The translations under genes were made by a program, and so were the position numbers. Under the pieces are notes generated by a model. That model was not told where the DNA came from and did not search any database. It saw only the letters and a list, made by a program, of their open reading frames with translations. DNA of 64,000 bases, taken from the NCBI RefSeq assembly GCF_001746365.1, contig NZ_MJAJ01000003.1, forward strand, positions 250,251-314,250, in the 5' to 3' direction. This DNA comes from Streptomyces sp. LUP30 (lineage in GTDB: Bacteria > Actinomycetota > Actinomycetes > Streptomycetales > Streptomycetaceae). This document shows positions 1 through 7,986 of this stretch, in pieces (the first letter of the stretch is position 1; each line of letters begins with the position of its first letter).

Positions 1-737
1 CCGGGCCAGTCGTGCGGCAGCAGCCGTGCAGGCAGGCCCGGGTCCACGTACGGCAGGTGGCGCCACGCGTCCAGGGCGAGAAGATAGTCGCGGTAGGCCT
101 CCTCCGGCGGGGTGTCCGACCGTGTCCGCCAGGCATCCAGCACCCGCGCATGCCGGCCGAGGAAGGCCTCGTGCTCCTTGGCGATCGCCGCCAGGTCCCA
201 CCAGCGGCCGACCGCCTCCAGGGTCGGCGCGAAACCGAGATGCTCGCCCCGGAAGAGGTCGACGTACGCGTCCAGACGCAGCCGCTGGAGCGTGTGCCGC
301 GTCTCCTCGTGCAGCCGCGCCGGGGCGATCCACACCCCGGGGGCGGCCGTGCCGAAGCCCAGTCCCGCCAACCGCGACCGCAGCACGTGCCGCTTCTGCC
401 GCTCCGACTCCGGCACGGAGAACACCGCCAGCACCCAGCCCTCGTCGGCGGGAGGCGCGGTGGCGTAGATGCGCCGGTCGCCGTCGTCGAGCAGCTGCCG
501 CGCCTCGTCCGAGAGCTCGTAGCCGGCCGCGCCCTGCGCCGTACGGGCCGGCAGCAGCAGACCGCGCCGTTTCAGCCTGGACACCGAAGAGCGCACGGAG
601 GGCGCGTCGACGCCGACCGCGGCGAGCAGCCGGATCAGCTCGGCGACGGGCACCGGACCCGAGGCGAAGCGTCCGTACGCGCCGTAGAGCGTGACGATGA
701 GAGACCGAGGTGCGGGCTGGTCGGACACGTTGATCAT
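1..737 (-). CDS. PaaX-family transcriptional regulator (3' end cut by window edge)
   Basis: The protein starts MINVSDQPAPRSLIVTLYGA and runs about 245 residues to the window edge, so roughly the last 20-40 residues are missing. Residues 10-80 fit the winged-helix N-terminus of PaaX (SLIVTLYGAYGR, then SVSRLKRRGLL). The middle and C-terminal parts match the PaaX pattern (WVLAVFSVPE, GVWIAP). Family members repress aromatic-CoA catabolic operons and are released by an aryl-CoA. The gene lies 16 bp downstream of the CoA ligase on the same strand, so it is probably co-transcribed with the pathway it controls. The start could also be the GTG at 728; neither start has a clear ribosome binding site. 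Confidence 0.85.
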   Translation of the reverse strand, partial: MINVSDQPAPRSLIVTLYGAYGRFASGPVPVAELIRLLAAVGVDAPSVRSSVSRLKRRGLLLPARTAQGAAGYELSDEARQLLDDGDRRIYATAPPADEGWVLAVFSVPESERQKRHVLRSRLAGLGFGTAAPGVWIAPARLHEETRHTLQRLRLDAYVDLFRGEHLGFAPTLEAVGRWWDLAAIAKEHEAFLGRHARVLDAWRTRSDTPPEEAYRDYLLALDAWRHLPYVDPGLPARLLPHDWP

Positions 738-753
738 CTTAAGGTCTTCGGCA

Positions 754-2358
754 TCACTGCTGGTCACCATTGGTGCAACCGCTTGCGCGCAATCGGAATC
801 TCTGCAGTTTTCCGGTGGCGGTGCGCGGCAGCGCGTCCAGCAGGACGATCTCGCGCGGACACTTGTACGGTGCCAGCTCCTCCTTCAGGAACGCGCGCAG
901 CGCCTCCGTGTCGCGCCGGGCGCCCTCGCGGAGCACGGCGAACGCGACGACCACCTGGCCGCGCCGTTCGTCGGGCCGCCCCACCACCGCCGTCTCGACC
1001 ACGTCGGGGTGACGCAGCAGCGCCTCCTCCACCTCGGGCCCCGCGATGTTGTACCCGGCCGAGATGATCATGTCGTCGGCACGGGCGACGTACCGGAAAT
1101 AGCCGTCGGCCTCGCGCACGTAGGTGTCTCCCGTGACGTTCCAGCCGTCGCGCACGTACTGCTGCTGCCGCGGGTCGGCGAGATAGCGGCAGCCGACCGG
1201 GCCGCGCACGGCGAGCAGTCCGGGCTCGCCGTCGGGCACGGGCGCGCCGTCGGCGTCCTGCACACGGGCCCGCCACCCCGGCACCGGGACGCCGGTCCTG
1301 CCGGGCCGGACGTCGTCGTCGGCGGCGGAGACGAAGATGTGCAGCAACTCGGTGGCGCCGATGCCGTTGATCAGCCGCAGCCCGGTCCGCTCGTGCCAGG
1401 CCCGCCAGGTCGCGGCGGGCAGGTTCTCGCCCGCCGAGACACAGCGCCTCAGCGACGACAGGTCGTGCCCGTCGAGCTCCTCGAGCATCGCGCGGTAGGC
1501 GGTGGGGGCGGTGAACAGCACGCTCACCCCGTGTTCCGCGATCGCCGGCAACAGTTGCCGGGGCCCGGCCTGTTCGAGCAGCAGCGCGCTCGCGCCGGCC
1601 CGCATCGGAAAGACGACGAGCCCGCCCAGACCGAAGGTGAAGCCGAGCGGCGGGCTGCCGGCGAAGACATCGTCGGGAAGCGGTTTCAGCACATGTTGCG
1701 AGAAGGTGTCCGCGATCGCCAGCACATCCCGGTGGAAGTGCAGACAGCCCTTCGGGCGACCCGTGGTGCCGGAGGTGAACGCGATCAGCGCAACGTCGTC
1801 GCAAGCGGTTTCGACGGCTCGGTACGGCTCGACCGACGCAGGCCGGTTCAGCAGATCCCCGGCGGAGTCCCCGCCGTACGCCGTGATCCGCAGTCCGGGT
1901 ATCTCCGCCTTGACGAGATCGTCCATGGCCCTGACATCGCAGAGCGCGTGCTCCACCCGCGCGATCTCGCACAGGGTGCGCAGCTCGTGCGGCCGTTGCT
2001 GAGCCAGCACGGTCACCGCGATCGCCCCCGCCTTCAGCACCGCCAGCCAGCAGGCCGCCAGCCAGGGCGTGGTGGGCCCGCGCAGCAGTACGCGGTTTCC
2101 CGGAATCACCCCGAGGTCGCCGCTGAGCAGGTGCGCGATCCGGTCGACGCGGGCGCGCAGCTCCCCGTACGTCCAAAAGGGTCCCGAAGGGGTGCGGAAC
2201 GCCACCCGGTCCGGCGCCGTGTGGGCGAGCAGTTCGGCGGCGCAGTTCAACCGGTCGGGATAGTCCAGCTCGGGCAGATCGAAGCGCAGCTCGGGCCACT
2301 GGGCGGGCGGCGGAAGGTGATCGCGCGCGAAGGTGTCGACATGGGCCGAGACGTTCAT
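754..2358 (-). CDS. Aryl/acyl-CoA ligase, 2-aminobenzoate/benzoate-CoA ligase type
   Basis: This 534-residue AMP-forming ligase would activate a carboxylic acid to its CoA thioester in the cytosol. The adenylation P-loop TSGTTGRPKG (about residue 195), the GATELLHIF motif, the hinge-region GYFRYVARADDMI and the C-terminal catalytic lysine in RTATGKLQ are all present. The N-terminal stretch PPAQWPELRFDLPELDYP is typical of benzoate and 2-aminobenzoate-CoA ligases. The ATG at 2358 was chosen because AAGGGGAC precedes it. With a PaaX regulator downstream and a divergent acyl-CoA dehydrogenase and Rid protein, the set resembles anthranilate degradation via 2-aminobenzoyl-CoA. The substrate is inferred, and the expected monooxygenase is not in the window. 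Confidence 0.85.
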   Translation of the reverse strand: MNVSAHVDTFARDHLPPPAQWPELRFDLPELDYPDRLNCAAELLAHTAPDRVAFRTPSGPFWTYGELRARVDRIAHLLSGDLGVIPGNRVLLRGPTTPWLAACWLAVLKAGAIAVTVLAQQRPHELRTLCEIARVEHALCDVRAMDDLVKAEIPGLRITAYGGDSAGDLLNRPASVEPYRAVETACDDVALIAFTSGTTGRPKGCLHFHRDVLAIADTFSQHVLKPLPDDVFAGSPPLGFTFGLGGLVVFPMRAGASALLLEQAGPRQLLPAIAEHGVSVLFTAPTAYRAMLEELDGHDLSSLRRCVSAGENLPAATWRAWHERTGLRLINGIGATELLHIFVSAADDDVRPGRTGVPVPGWRARVQDADGAPVPDGEPGLLAVRGPVGCRYLADPRQQQYVRDGWNVTGDTYVREADGYFRYVARADDMIISAGYNIAGPEVEEALLRHPDVVETAVVGRPDERRGQVVVAFAVLREGARRDTEALRAFLKEELAPYKCPREIVLLDALPRTATGKLQRFRLRASGCTNGDQQ

Positions 2359-2435
2359 CGGCGTTCGTCCCCTTGCCTGGATGGACCTCCGCCCGGGCTG
2401 CCCGGACGGACTTCGTCGTGAGGGGTCGCGCAAGG

Positions 2436-2479
2436 AGCGTATCGCGTTGGTGACGGCAGTCAACGGTACGCGATACCGT
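2436..2479. promoter_or_regulatory. Promoter of the CoA ligase with overlapping palindromic operator
   Basis: On the minus strand TTGACT (2463-2458) and TACGCT (2441-2436) are separated by 16 bp and lie about 75 bp upstream of the ligase start. A perfect 9-bp inverted repeat, GTATCGCGT (2439-2447) and ACGCGATAC (2468-2476), brackets this promoter. A second one, ACGGTA-CGCGA-TACCGT (2463-2479), overlaps it. The position between divergent pathway genes suggests the PaaX-family regulator binds here; that is inference. Confidence 0.5.
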
Positions 2480-2488
2480 CGGGGTGAA

Positions 2489-2734
2489 GCCGTGACCGGC
2501 CGTCGGGAAGGGCCGTGACGGCCGGCGCCGAAAGGCCGGGACCGGTCGTGGGGAAAGGTCGTGACTGGTCGGTGCCGAAAGGCCGGGACCGGTCGTGGGA
2601 AAGGCGGTGACCAGTCGCAGCGACACGCGGTGGACGGTCGTCGAAGGGCCGTGACCGGTCGTGGGGAAAGGCGGTGGACGGCCGTCGAAGGGCCGTGACC
2701 GGTTCGTCGGAGACAGCCGTGACCGGCCGACCGG
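2489..2734. repeat. Degenerate 20-24 bp tandem repeats in the divergent intergenic region
   Basis: About eleven imperfect copies of a unit close to GTGACCGGTCGTGGGAAAGG run head to tail and fill most of the 429-bp gap between the CoA ligase and the acyl-CoA dehydrogenase. Copies vary in length and in the GTGACC/GTGGAC half. No credible reading frame or signature of a gene was seen here. The array ends about 50 bp before the dehydrogenase start. Confidence 0.75.
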
Positions 2735-2787
2735 CGCCGCCGAGGCGCGGTCGGGCAAGGACAGCCGATATGGCAGAGGGGACCGCG

Positions 2788-4137
2788 ATGCCCGCATTCG
2801 CGCTCGAACCGGCACAGACCGCATGGTGCGCCGAACTGCGCGCCCTGGCCGCCGACCGGCTGCGCCCCCTGGCCGAGAAGGGTGAGCCGGGCCGCGTCAA
2901 CCGCCCGCTCATCGCCGAACTCGGCCGACTCGGCCTGCTGTCCCGGCTGTTCACCTCCGGCGCCGTCGACCTCTGCCTGATGCGCGAGTCCCTCGCCCAC
3001 GCCTGCACCGAGGCGGAGACCGCGCTCGCGTTGCAGGGACTCGGCGCGTATCCCGTCCACGCCCACGGCACCCCCGCGCAACGGCGGCGCTGGCTGCCCC
3101 GAGTCGCCGACGGCACCGCGGTGGCCGCGTTCGCCCTGAGTGAGCCGGGCGCGGGCTCGGACGCCGCGGCACTGTCGCTGGCCGCGGAGCGCGACGGGCC
3201 GGCCGGCGGAACAGCGGGCGGAGCGGGGCGTGGCGCAGGCGGCAGGACAGGAGCCGAGGCCGGGAGCGCGAGCGGGGTCGGGGGCGGGAGCAGAGCCAGG
3301 GTCGGGGCCGGGGTCGGGGCCGGGGCGGGAGCCGGGGCCGGAGGGTGGCGCCTCACCGGCGAGAAATGCTGGATCTCCAATGCCCCAGAAGCCGATTTCT
3401 ACACGGTTTTCGCCCGGACGACACCGGGAGCCGGAGCCCGTGGCGTAACCGCTTTCCTCGTTCCCGCCGACCGCCCGGGACTCAGCGGCTCCGCCCTCGA
3501 CATGCTCTCCCCACACCCCATCGGCGCCCTGCGTTTCGACGCCGTCCCCGTCACCGCGGACGACGTCCTCGGCGAGCCGGACCGCGGCTTCCGCGTCGCC
3601 ATGGGCACTCTCGATCTGTTCCGCGCCAGCGTCGGCGCCTTCGCCGTCGGCATGGCCCGCGCCGCCCTCGACGCCACCCTTTCCCACACCGCCCGACGAG
3701 ACGCGTTCGGCGGCAAGCTGATGGACCTTCAGGCGGTCGCCCACCAGGTCGCCGAGATGGCCCTGCGCACGGAAGCCGCCCGACTGATGGTCCACGCCGC
3801 GGCGACGGCGTACGACGCCGGGGAACCGGACGTCCGCAAACGGGTCGCGATGGCCAAGCTGCTCGCCACCGAGACCGCCCAGTACGTCGTCGACACCGCC
3901 GTCCAACTCCACGGCGCACGGGCGCTGCGCCGCGGCCACCTGCTGGAACACCTCTACCGCGAGGTGCGCGCACCCCGCATCTACGAGGGTGCGAGCGAAG
4001 TCCAACGGGACATCATCGCGCGGGAGTTGTACGCGGAGCGGACGGAAACAGGCGGGCATTGCGACGAGATGGACCGGCGGTCCGAGTCCGGCGAACAGGT
4101 CCTACCAGTCATGGACGTCGATCAGGAGGCCACGTGA
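2788..4137 (+). CDS. Acyl-CoA dehydrogenase family protein with a Gly/Ala-rich insertion
   Basis: This 449-residue flavoprotein has the acyl-CoA dehydrogenase order: helical N-terminus, FALSEPGAGSDAAAL FAD/substrate motif, WRLTGEKCWISN, helical C-terminus, and IYEGASEVQRDI with the usual catalytic-base glutamate. The start at 2788 is preceded by GAGGGGACCGCG; an upstream in-frame ATG at 2770 lacks such a site. Residues about 137-186, between the GSDAAAL motif and the WRLTGEK strand, are almost only Gly, Ala, Arg, Ser and Val, where relatives have a short loop. The stop overlaps the next gene by GTGA. It is probably a beta-oxidation-like step after CoA activation by the divergent ligase. Confidence 0.9.
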   Translation: MPAFALEPAQTAWCAELRALAADRLRPLAEKGEPGRVNRPLIAELGRLGLLSRLFTSGAVDLCLMRESLAHACTEAETALALQGLGAYPVHAHGTPAQRRRWLPRVADGTAVAAFALSEPGAGSDAAALSLAAERDGPAGGTAGGAGRGAGGRTGAEAGSASGVGGGSRARVGAGVGAGAGAGAGGWRLTGEKCWISNAPEADFYTVFARTTPGAGARGVTAFLVPADRPGLSGSALDMLSPHPIGALRFDAVPVTADDVLGEPDRGFRVAMGTLDLFRASVGAFAVGMARAALDATLSHTARRDAFGGKLMDLQAVAHQVAEMALRTEAARLMVHAAATAYDAGEPDVRKRVAMAKLLATETAQYVVDTAVQLHGARALRRGHLLEHLYREVRAPRIYEGASEVQRDIIARELYAERTETGGHCDEMDRRSESGEQVLPVMDVDQEAT

Positions 4138-4553
4138 GTGCCGAGCGCGTCAACCCGTCCGAGCTCTCCCCGCCCACCGGCTTCTCGCACGCCGTCGTCG
4201 CCACCGGCGAGCGCATCGTCTTCCTGGCCGGACAAACCGCGCTCGACGCCGAAGGAAAGATCGTCGGTGAGGGGCTCCCGGAGCAGTTCGAGCAGGCCCT
4301 GGGCAATCTCCTCACCGCTCTGCGTCGCTGCGGCGGCGTCCCGGCCGACCTCGCCCGGGTCACCGTCCACGCCACCGACGTCGCCGACTACCGTGGGCAC
4401 GCGCCACGACTCGGGCGGATCTGGCGCGACCTGGCGGGCCGGGACTATCCGGCCATGGCCGTCGTCGAGGTCGTGCGGCTCTGGGACGAACAGGCGCTCG
4501 TCGAGCTCGACGGGATCGCCGTACTGGGCCCGCCGCCGTCCACCCCGCACTGA
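4134..4553 (+). CDS. Rid (YjgF/YER057c/UK114) family protein lacking the catalytic arginine
   Basis: The 139-residue protein begins at a GTG overlapping the dehydrogenase stop (GTGA) with AGGAGG seven bases upstream, so it is translationally coupled. It shows the Rid fold pattern FLAGQTALDAEG...QFEQALGNLL...VTVHATD...YPAMAVVEVVRL...ALVELDGIAV. RidA enamine/imine deaminases have Arg in YPAR at the position where this protein has Met108, so canonical deaminase activity is not expected. Rid-like proteins occur in 2-aminobenzoyl-CoA gene clusters, which fits the neighbours. Its exact reaction is unknown. Confidence 0.88.
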   Translation: MSAERVNPSELSPPTGFSHAVVATGERIVFLAGQTALDAEGKIVGEGLPEQFEQALGNLLTALRRCGGVPADLARVTVHATDVADYRGHAPRLGRIWRDLAGRDYPAMAVVEVVRLWDEQALVELDGIAVLGPPPSTPH

Positions 4554-4579
4554 CCCGCGTGAGTGACGGTCCCGTCGGA

Positions 4580-4798
4580 TCAGGCCGCCACCGCCAGGCC
4601 CTCCACGGTCACCCGGTGCGGGTCCACGACCCGGCCGTCGGGCAGCAGCTCACCCGAGTCGTCGAAGACGATCGTGCCGTCGCACAGCAGGTTCCACCCC
4701 TGCTCGGGGTGGGCGGCGACGACATGCCCCGGGCGGGCGTCGGCGGAGGGCCGGGCGTGGGCGTGGGCAGAAACGCCGGGAAACAGGTGGGAACACAT
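4580..4798 (-). CDS. DUF5999 family small protein
   Basis: This 72-residue protein has the hallmark HPEQGWNLLCDG...FDDSGELLPDGRVVDPHR of a Streptomyces-wide small protein family, and begins MCSH. The start at 4798 was preferred because GGAGGTG sits four bases upstream; the longer reading from 4855 has no such site. Family function is not known to me. It converges with the Rid gene, with a 26-bp gap. Confidence 0.8.
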   Translation of the reverse strand: MCSHLFPGVSAHAHARPSADARPGHVVAAHPEQGWNLLCDGTIVFDDSGELLPDGRVVDPHRVTVEGLAVAA

Positions 4799-4899
4799 TT
4801 CGCACCTCCACGTCGACGGGATCGGCCGTCCGGCCGGCCCGTATGGACAGACCATGCGCCCGGCCGGGAGCCATCGCCAGAGACCGCCCGAAAACGTGA

Positions 4900-5457
<558 letters not shown>

Positions 5458-5470
5458 CCTCACTCGATCA

Positions 5471-5558
5471 GGTCTGACCTGGGTCTGGTCAGGGTCCGAT
5501 CGAGGTCTGGTCGGGATCCGATCAGGGTCTGATCGGGGTCTGATCGGGGTCTGGTCGG
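5471..5558. repeat. Eight-copy 11-bp tandem array
   Basis: Eight consecutive units with an exact 11-bp period and consensus GGTCTGATCGG fill 5471-5558. They begin 13 bp after the DUF6299 stop. The rest of the gap between the two convergent genes (5559-5865) contains no gene I can support. An 11-bp period is close to one DNA helical turn, so identical bases face the same side of the helix. Confidence 0.9.
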
Positions 5559-5865
5559 CCCCGGTCAGGGCCTGTTCGACGGCGGTGGCGGGACTGCGGG
5601 CCACCGGTGACGGCGAGCCGTCGGGCCATCGCGGGACATCGGGACATCCGGTGACGGAAGAGAACACGGGCTTCCGCGCCGTGCGCTTTCCGTCGTCGGT
5701 GAAGAGGTGGCCGTCGCACGGCTGTCTCGGGTGTGGCGCGCCCGCACCCTGTCGCCCTCGCCGCCGCCGTCGGGGCACGGCCCGAGCCCCGACGTGCGGA
5801 GGCGCGGAGGTGCGGCAGAGCCCGGCCCTCACCTTCGCGGAAACCGCGGATGCCGTACGCAACCG

Positions 5866-7395
5866 TCAGATATCCCTGAAGATCTCGATCTGCGCCCCGA
5901 TCGAGTTCAGCCGTTCGGCCAGATCCTCGTAACCGCGGTTGATCACGTACACGTTGCGCAAGACCGACGTGCCCTCCGCCGCCATCATCGCCAGCAGCAC
6001 GACCACCGCAGGGCGCAGGGCCGGCGGGCACATCATCTCGGCGGCCCGCCAGCGGGTCGGTCCCTCGACCAGTACCCGGTGCGGGTCCAGGAGTTGCAGA
6101 CGGCCGCCGAGCCTGTTCAGATCCGTCAGGTAGATCGCGCGGTTGTCGTAGACCCAGTCGTGGATGAGGGTCTTGCCCTGGGCGACGGCCGCGATGGCGG
6201 CGAAGAAGGGGACATTATCGATGTTCAGGCCGGGGAACGGCATCGGGTGGATCTTGTCGATCGGGGCCTCCAGTTTGGAGGGCCGGACCGTGAGGTCCAC
6301 CAGCCGGGTCCGCCCGTTGTCGGCCGGGTACTCCGGCGTCCTGTCGTGGTCGAGGCCCATCTCCTCCAGGACCGCGAGCTCGATCTCCAGGAACTCGATC
6401 GGCACCCGGCGCACCGTCAGCTCCGACTCCGTGACGACCGCGGCGGCCAGCAGGCTCATCGCCTCGACCGGGTCCTCGGAGGGGGAGTAATCCACGTCGA
6501 TGTCGATGTTCGCCACACCGTGCACGGTGAGCGTCGTGGAGCCGATGCCCTCGACCCTGACGCCGAGCGCCTCCAGGAAGAAACAGAGATCCTGGACCAT
6601 GTAGTTCGAAGAAGCGTTGCGGATAACGGTTACGCCGTCGTACCGGGCAGCCGCGAGCAGCGCGTTCTCGGTGACCGTGTCGCCGCGCTCGGTCAGCACG
6701 ATCGGGCGGTCCGGGCGGACGGCGCGGTCGACGACGGCGTGGTACTGCCCCTCCGTCGCCGCCACCTCCAGCCCGAACCGACGCAGCGCGATCATGTGCG
6801 GCTCGATGGTCCGCGTGCCGAGGTCGCAGCCGCCGGCGTAGGGCAGCTTGAAGTGGTCCATACGGTGCAGCAGGGGGCCGAGGAACATGATGATGGAACG
6901 GGTGCGTACGGCGGCCTCGGCGTCGATGGCCGCCATGTCCAGCTCGGCCGGCGGCACGATCTCCAGGTCGACGCCGTCGTTGATCCACCGGGTCCGCACA
7001 CCGATGGAGTTGAGAACCTCGAGCAGGCGGTAGACCTCCTCGATGCGGGCGACCCGGCGCAGCACCGTGCGCCCGCGGTTGAGCAGCGAGGCGCACAGCA
7101 GGGCCACGCACGCGTTCTTGCTGGTCTTCACGTCGATCGCGCCCGACAGCCGACGGCCGCCCACGACACGCAGGTGCATGGGACCCGCGTAGCCCAGAGA
7201 GACGATCTCACTGTCCAGGGCTTCACCGATTCGAGCGATCATCTCAAGGCTGATGTTTTGGTTGCCCCGCTCGATGCGGTTGACGGCGCTCTGGCTGGTT
7301 CCGAGCGCTTCGGCCAGCTGTGCCTGTGTCCAGCCCCGGTGCTGACGGGCGTCACGGATGAGCTTGCCGATGCGTACGAGGTAGTCGTCTGCCAT
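5866..7395 (-). CDS. HTH-domain fused MurA paralogue (UDP-GlcNAc 1-carboxyvinyltransferase family)
   Basis: This 509-residue protein joins an XRE-type helix-turn-helix (about residues 6-65, TQAQLAEALGTSQSAVNRIE) to a complete MurA/EPSP-synthase-fold domain (from about residue 73). MurA transfers enolpyruvate to UDP-GlcNAc at the start of peptidoglycan synthesis. Catalytic positions look intact: Lys93 in TSKNA, Cys190 in AGGCDLGTR, an Asp in LNIDNV, and Arg in ALRPAVVV. Normal MurA is about 420-450 residues without an N-terminal extension. The same fusion appears, from memory, next to aconitase in other Streptomyces (SCO5998). It may be both an enzyme and a DNA-binding regulator; that double role is inference. 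No strong ribosome binding site precedes the ATG. Confidence 0.9.
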   Translation of the reverse strand: MADDYLVRIGKLIRDARQHRGWTQAQLAEALGTSQSAVNRIERGNQNISLEMIARIGEALDSEIVSLGYAGPMHLRVVGGRRLSGAIDVKTSKNACVALLCASLLNRGRTVLRRVARIEEVYRLLEVLNSIGVRTRWINDGVDLEIVPPAELDMAAIDAEAAVRTRSIIMFLGPLLHRMDHFKLPYAGGCDLGTRTIEPHMIALRRFGLEVAATEGQYHAVVDRAVRPDRPIVLTERGDTVTENALLAAARYDGVTVIRNASSNYMVQDLCFFLEALGVRVEGIGSTTLTVHGVANIDIDVDYSPSEDPVEAMSLLAAAVVTESELTVRRVPIEFLEIELAVLEEMGLDHDRTPEYPADNGRTRLVDLTVRPSKLEAPIDKIHPMPFPGLNIDNVPFFAAIAAVAQGKTLIHDWVYDNRAIYLTDLNRLGGRLQLLDPHRVLVEGPTRWRAAEMMCPPALRPAVVVLLAMMAAEGTSVLRNVYVINRGYEDLAERLNSIGAQIEIFRDI

Positions 7396-7407
7396 GAGGC
7401 TGAGGTT

Positions 7408-7423
7408 ATCTCAGATATGAGAT
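7408..7423. promoter_or_regulatory. Inverted repeat upstream of the HTH-MurA gene (candidate operator)
   Basis: ATCTCA-GATA-TGAGAT lies 13 bp upstream of the HTH-MurA start codon. It is AT-rich in an otherwise GC-rich region. Because the gene product carries its own DNA-binding domain, autoregulation through this site is a simple hypothesis. Confidence 0.4.
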
Positions 7424-7459
7424 GCCGCCTCTCGGGGGGTCCGTTCGGGTGACAGCCCG

Positions 7460-7660
7460 TCAATGGCGCTTGGCGTTACGCGTACGACGCCACCCGAAAG
7501 GTCCCGGCAAATCCATCGATGTCGTACGACGTCCCGTGCTGCTGTGCGTGTGACGGGGGCCGTGCTGCCCGCCGCCGGTGGTGATCGACCATGACCGCCG
7601 GTTGATGTTCAGCCGCACGCCGGGGAGGATGCGGAAACTCTTGCGGAAGGTGAGGGGCAT
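7460..7660 (-). CDS. DUF4236 domain protein
   Basis: The 66-residue protein matches DUF4236 over its whole length: LTFRKSFRILPGVRLNINR, a Gly/Arg/Thr-rich middle, and a C-terminal LPGPFGWRRTR where relatives have a LPGTGLSY-type end. AAGGAGG precedes the ATG by six bases. The family is widespread, small and of unknown function. It lies upstream of the HTH-MurA gene on the same strand. Confidence 0.85.
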   Translation of the reverse strand: MPLTFRKSFRILPGVRLNINRRSWSITTGGGQHGPRHTHSSTGRRTTSMDLPGPFGWRRTRNAKRH

Positions 7661-7986
7661 CGGAGCCTCCTTCGTCGGGGGTGCCTGTCCGCTCTCGTCT
7701 ACCCCGGCACGACAGGCCCATGACGCCCATTCAGAAACCGGTCTCTGCGCACATTGCCCGCCGGGTCCGGCAAGCGGCGCGAGTCGGGTTCATGTCATCA
7801 GGACCGGTCGGCCGCGCTGTCCAGAGTGCTGGCTCCTCCAAGGCAGCCGGTCACTTCGCGGCAGCCGCCTCCCGCACGGTGGTCGTCTCCTTGGCGGGGG
7901 GCGGGGGGGCGTCTCATACACACCGAACATCACGCCGCCCGGTGACCACCACGGCCCCTCGGAGGCTCGGGGAGGAGCCTGGGGGC
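7661..7986. other. Divergent intergenic region
   Basis: The 326 bp between DUF4236 and the CYTH gene hold the two divergent 5' regions. I see no further gene, no hairpin of note, and only a poly-G run near 7895-7910. Confidence 0.5.

Noticed and set aside
754..4059. Long minus-strand frame extending the CoA ligase to 1101 residues
   Set aside because: The extra N-terminal part translates the repeat array and the antisense of the dehydrogenase; ligase homology starts at 2358 behind a ribosome binding site.
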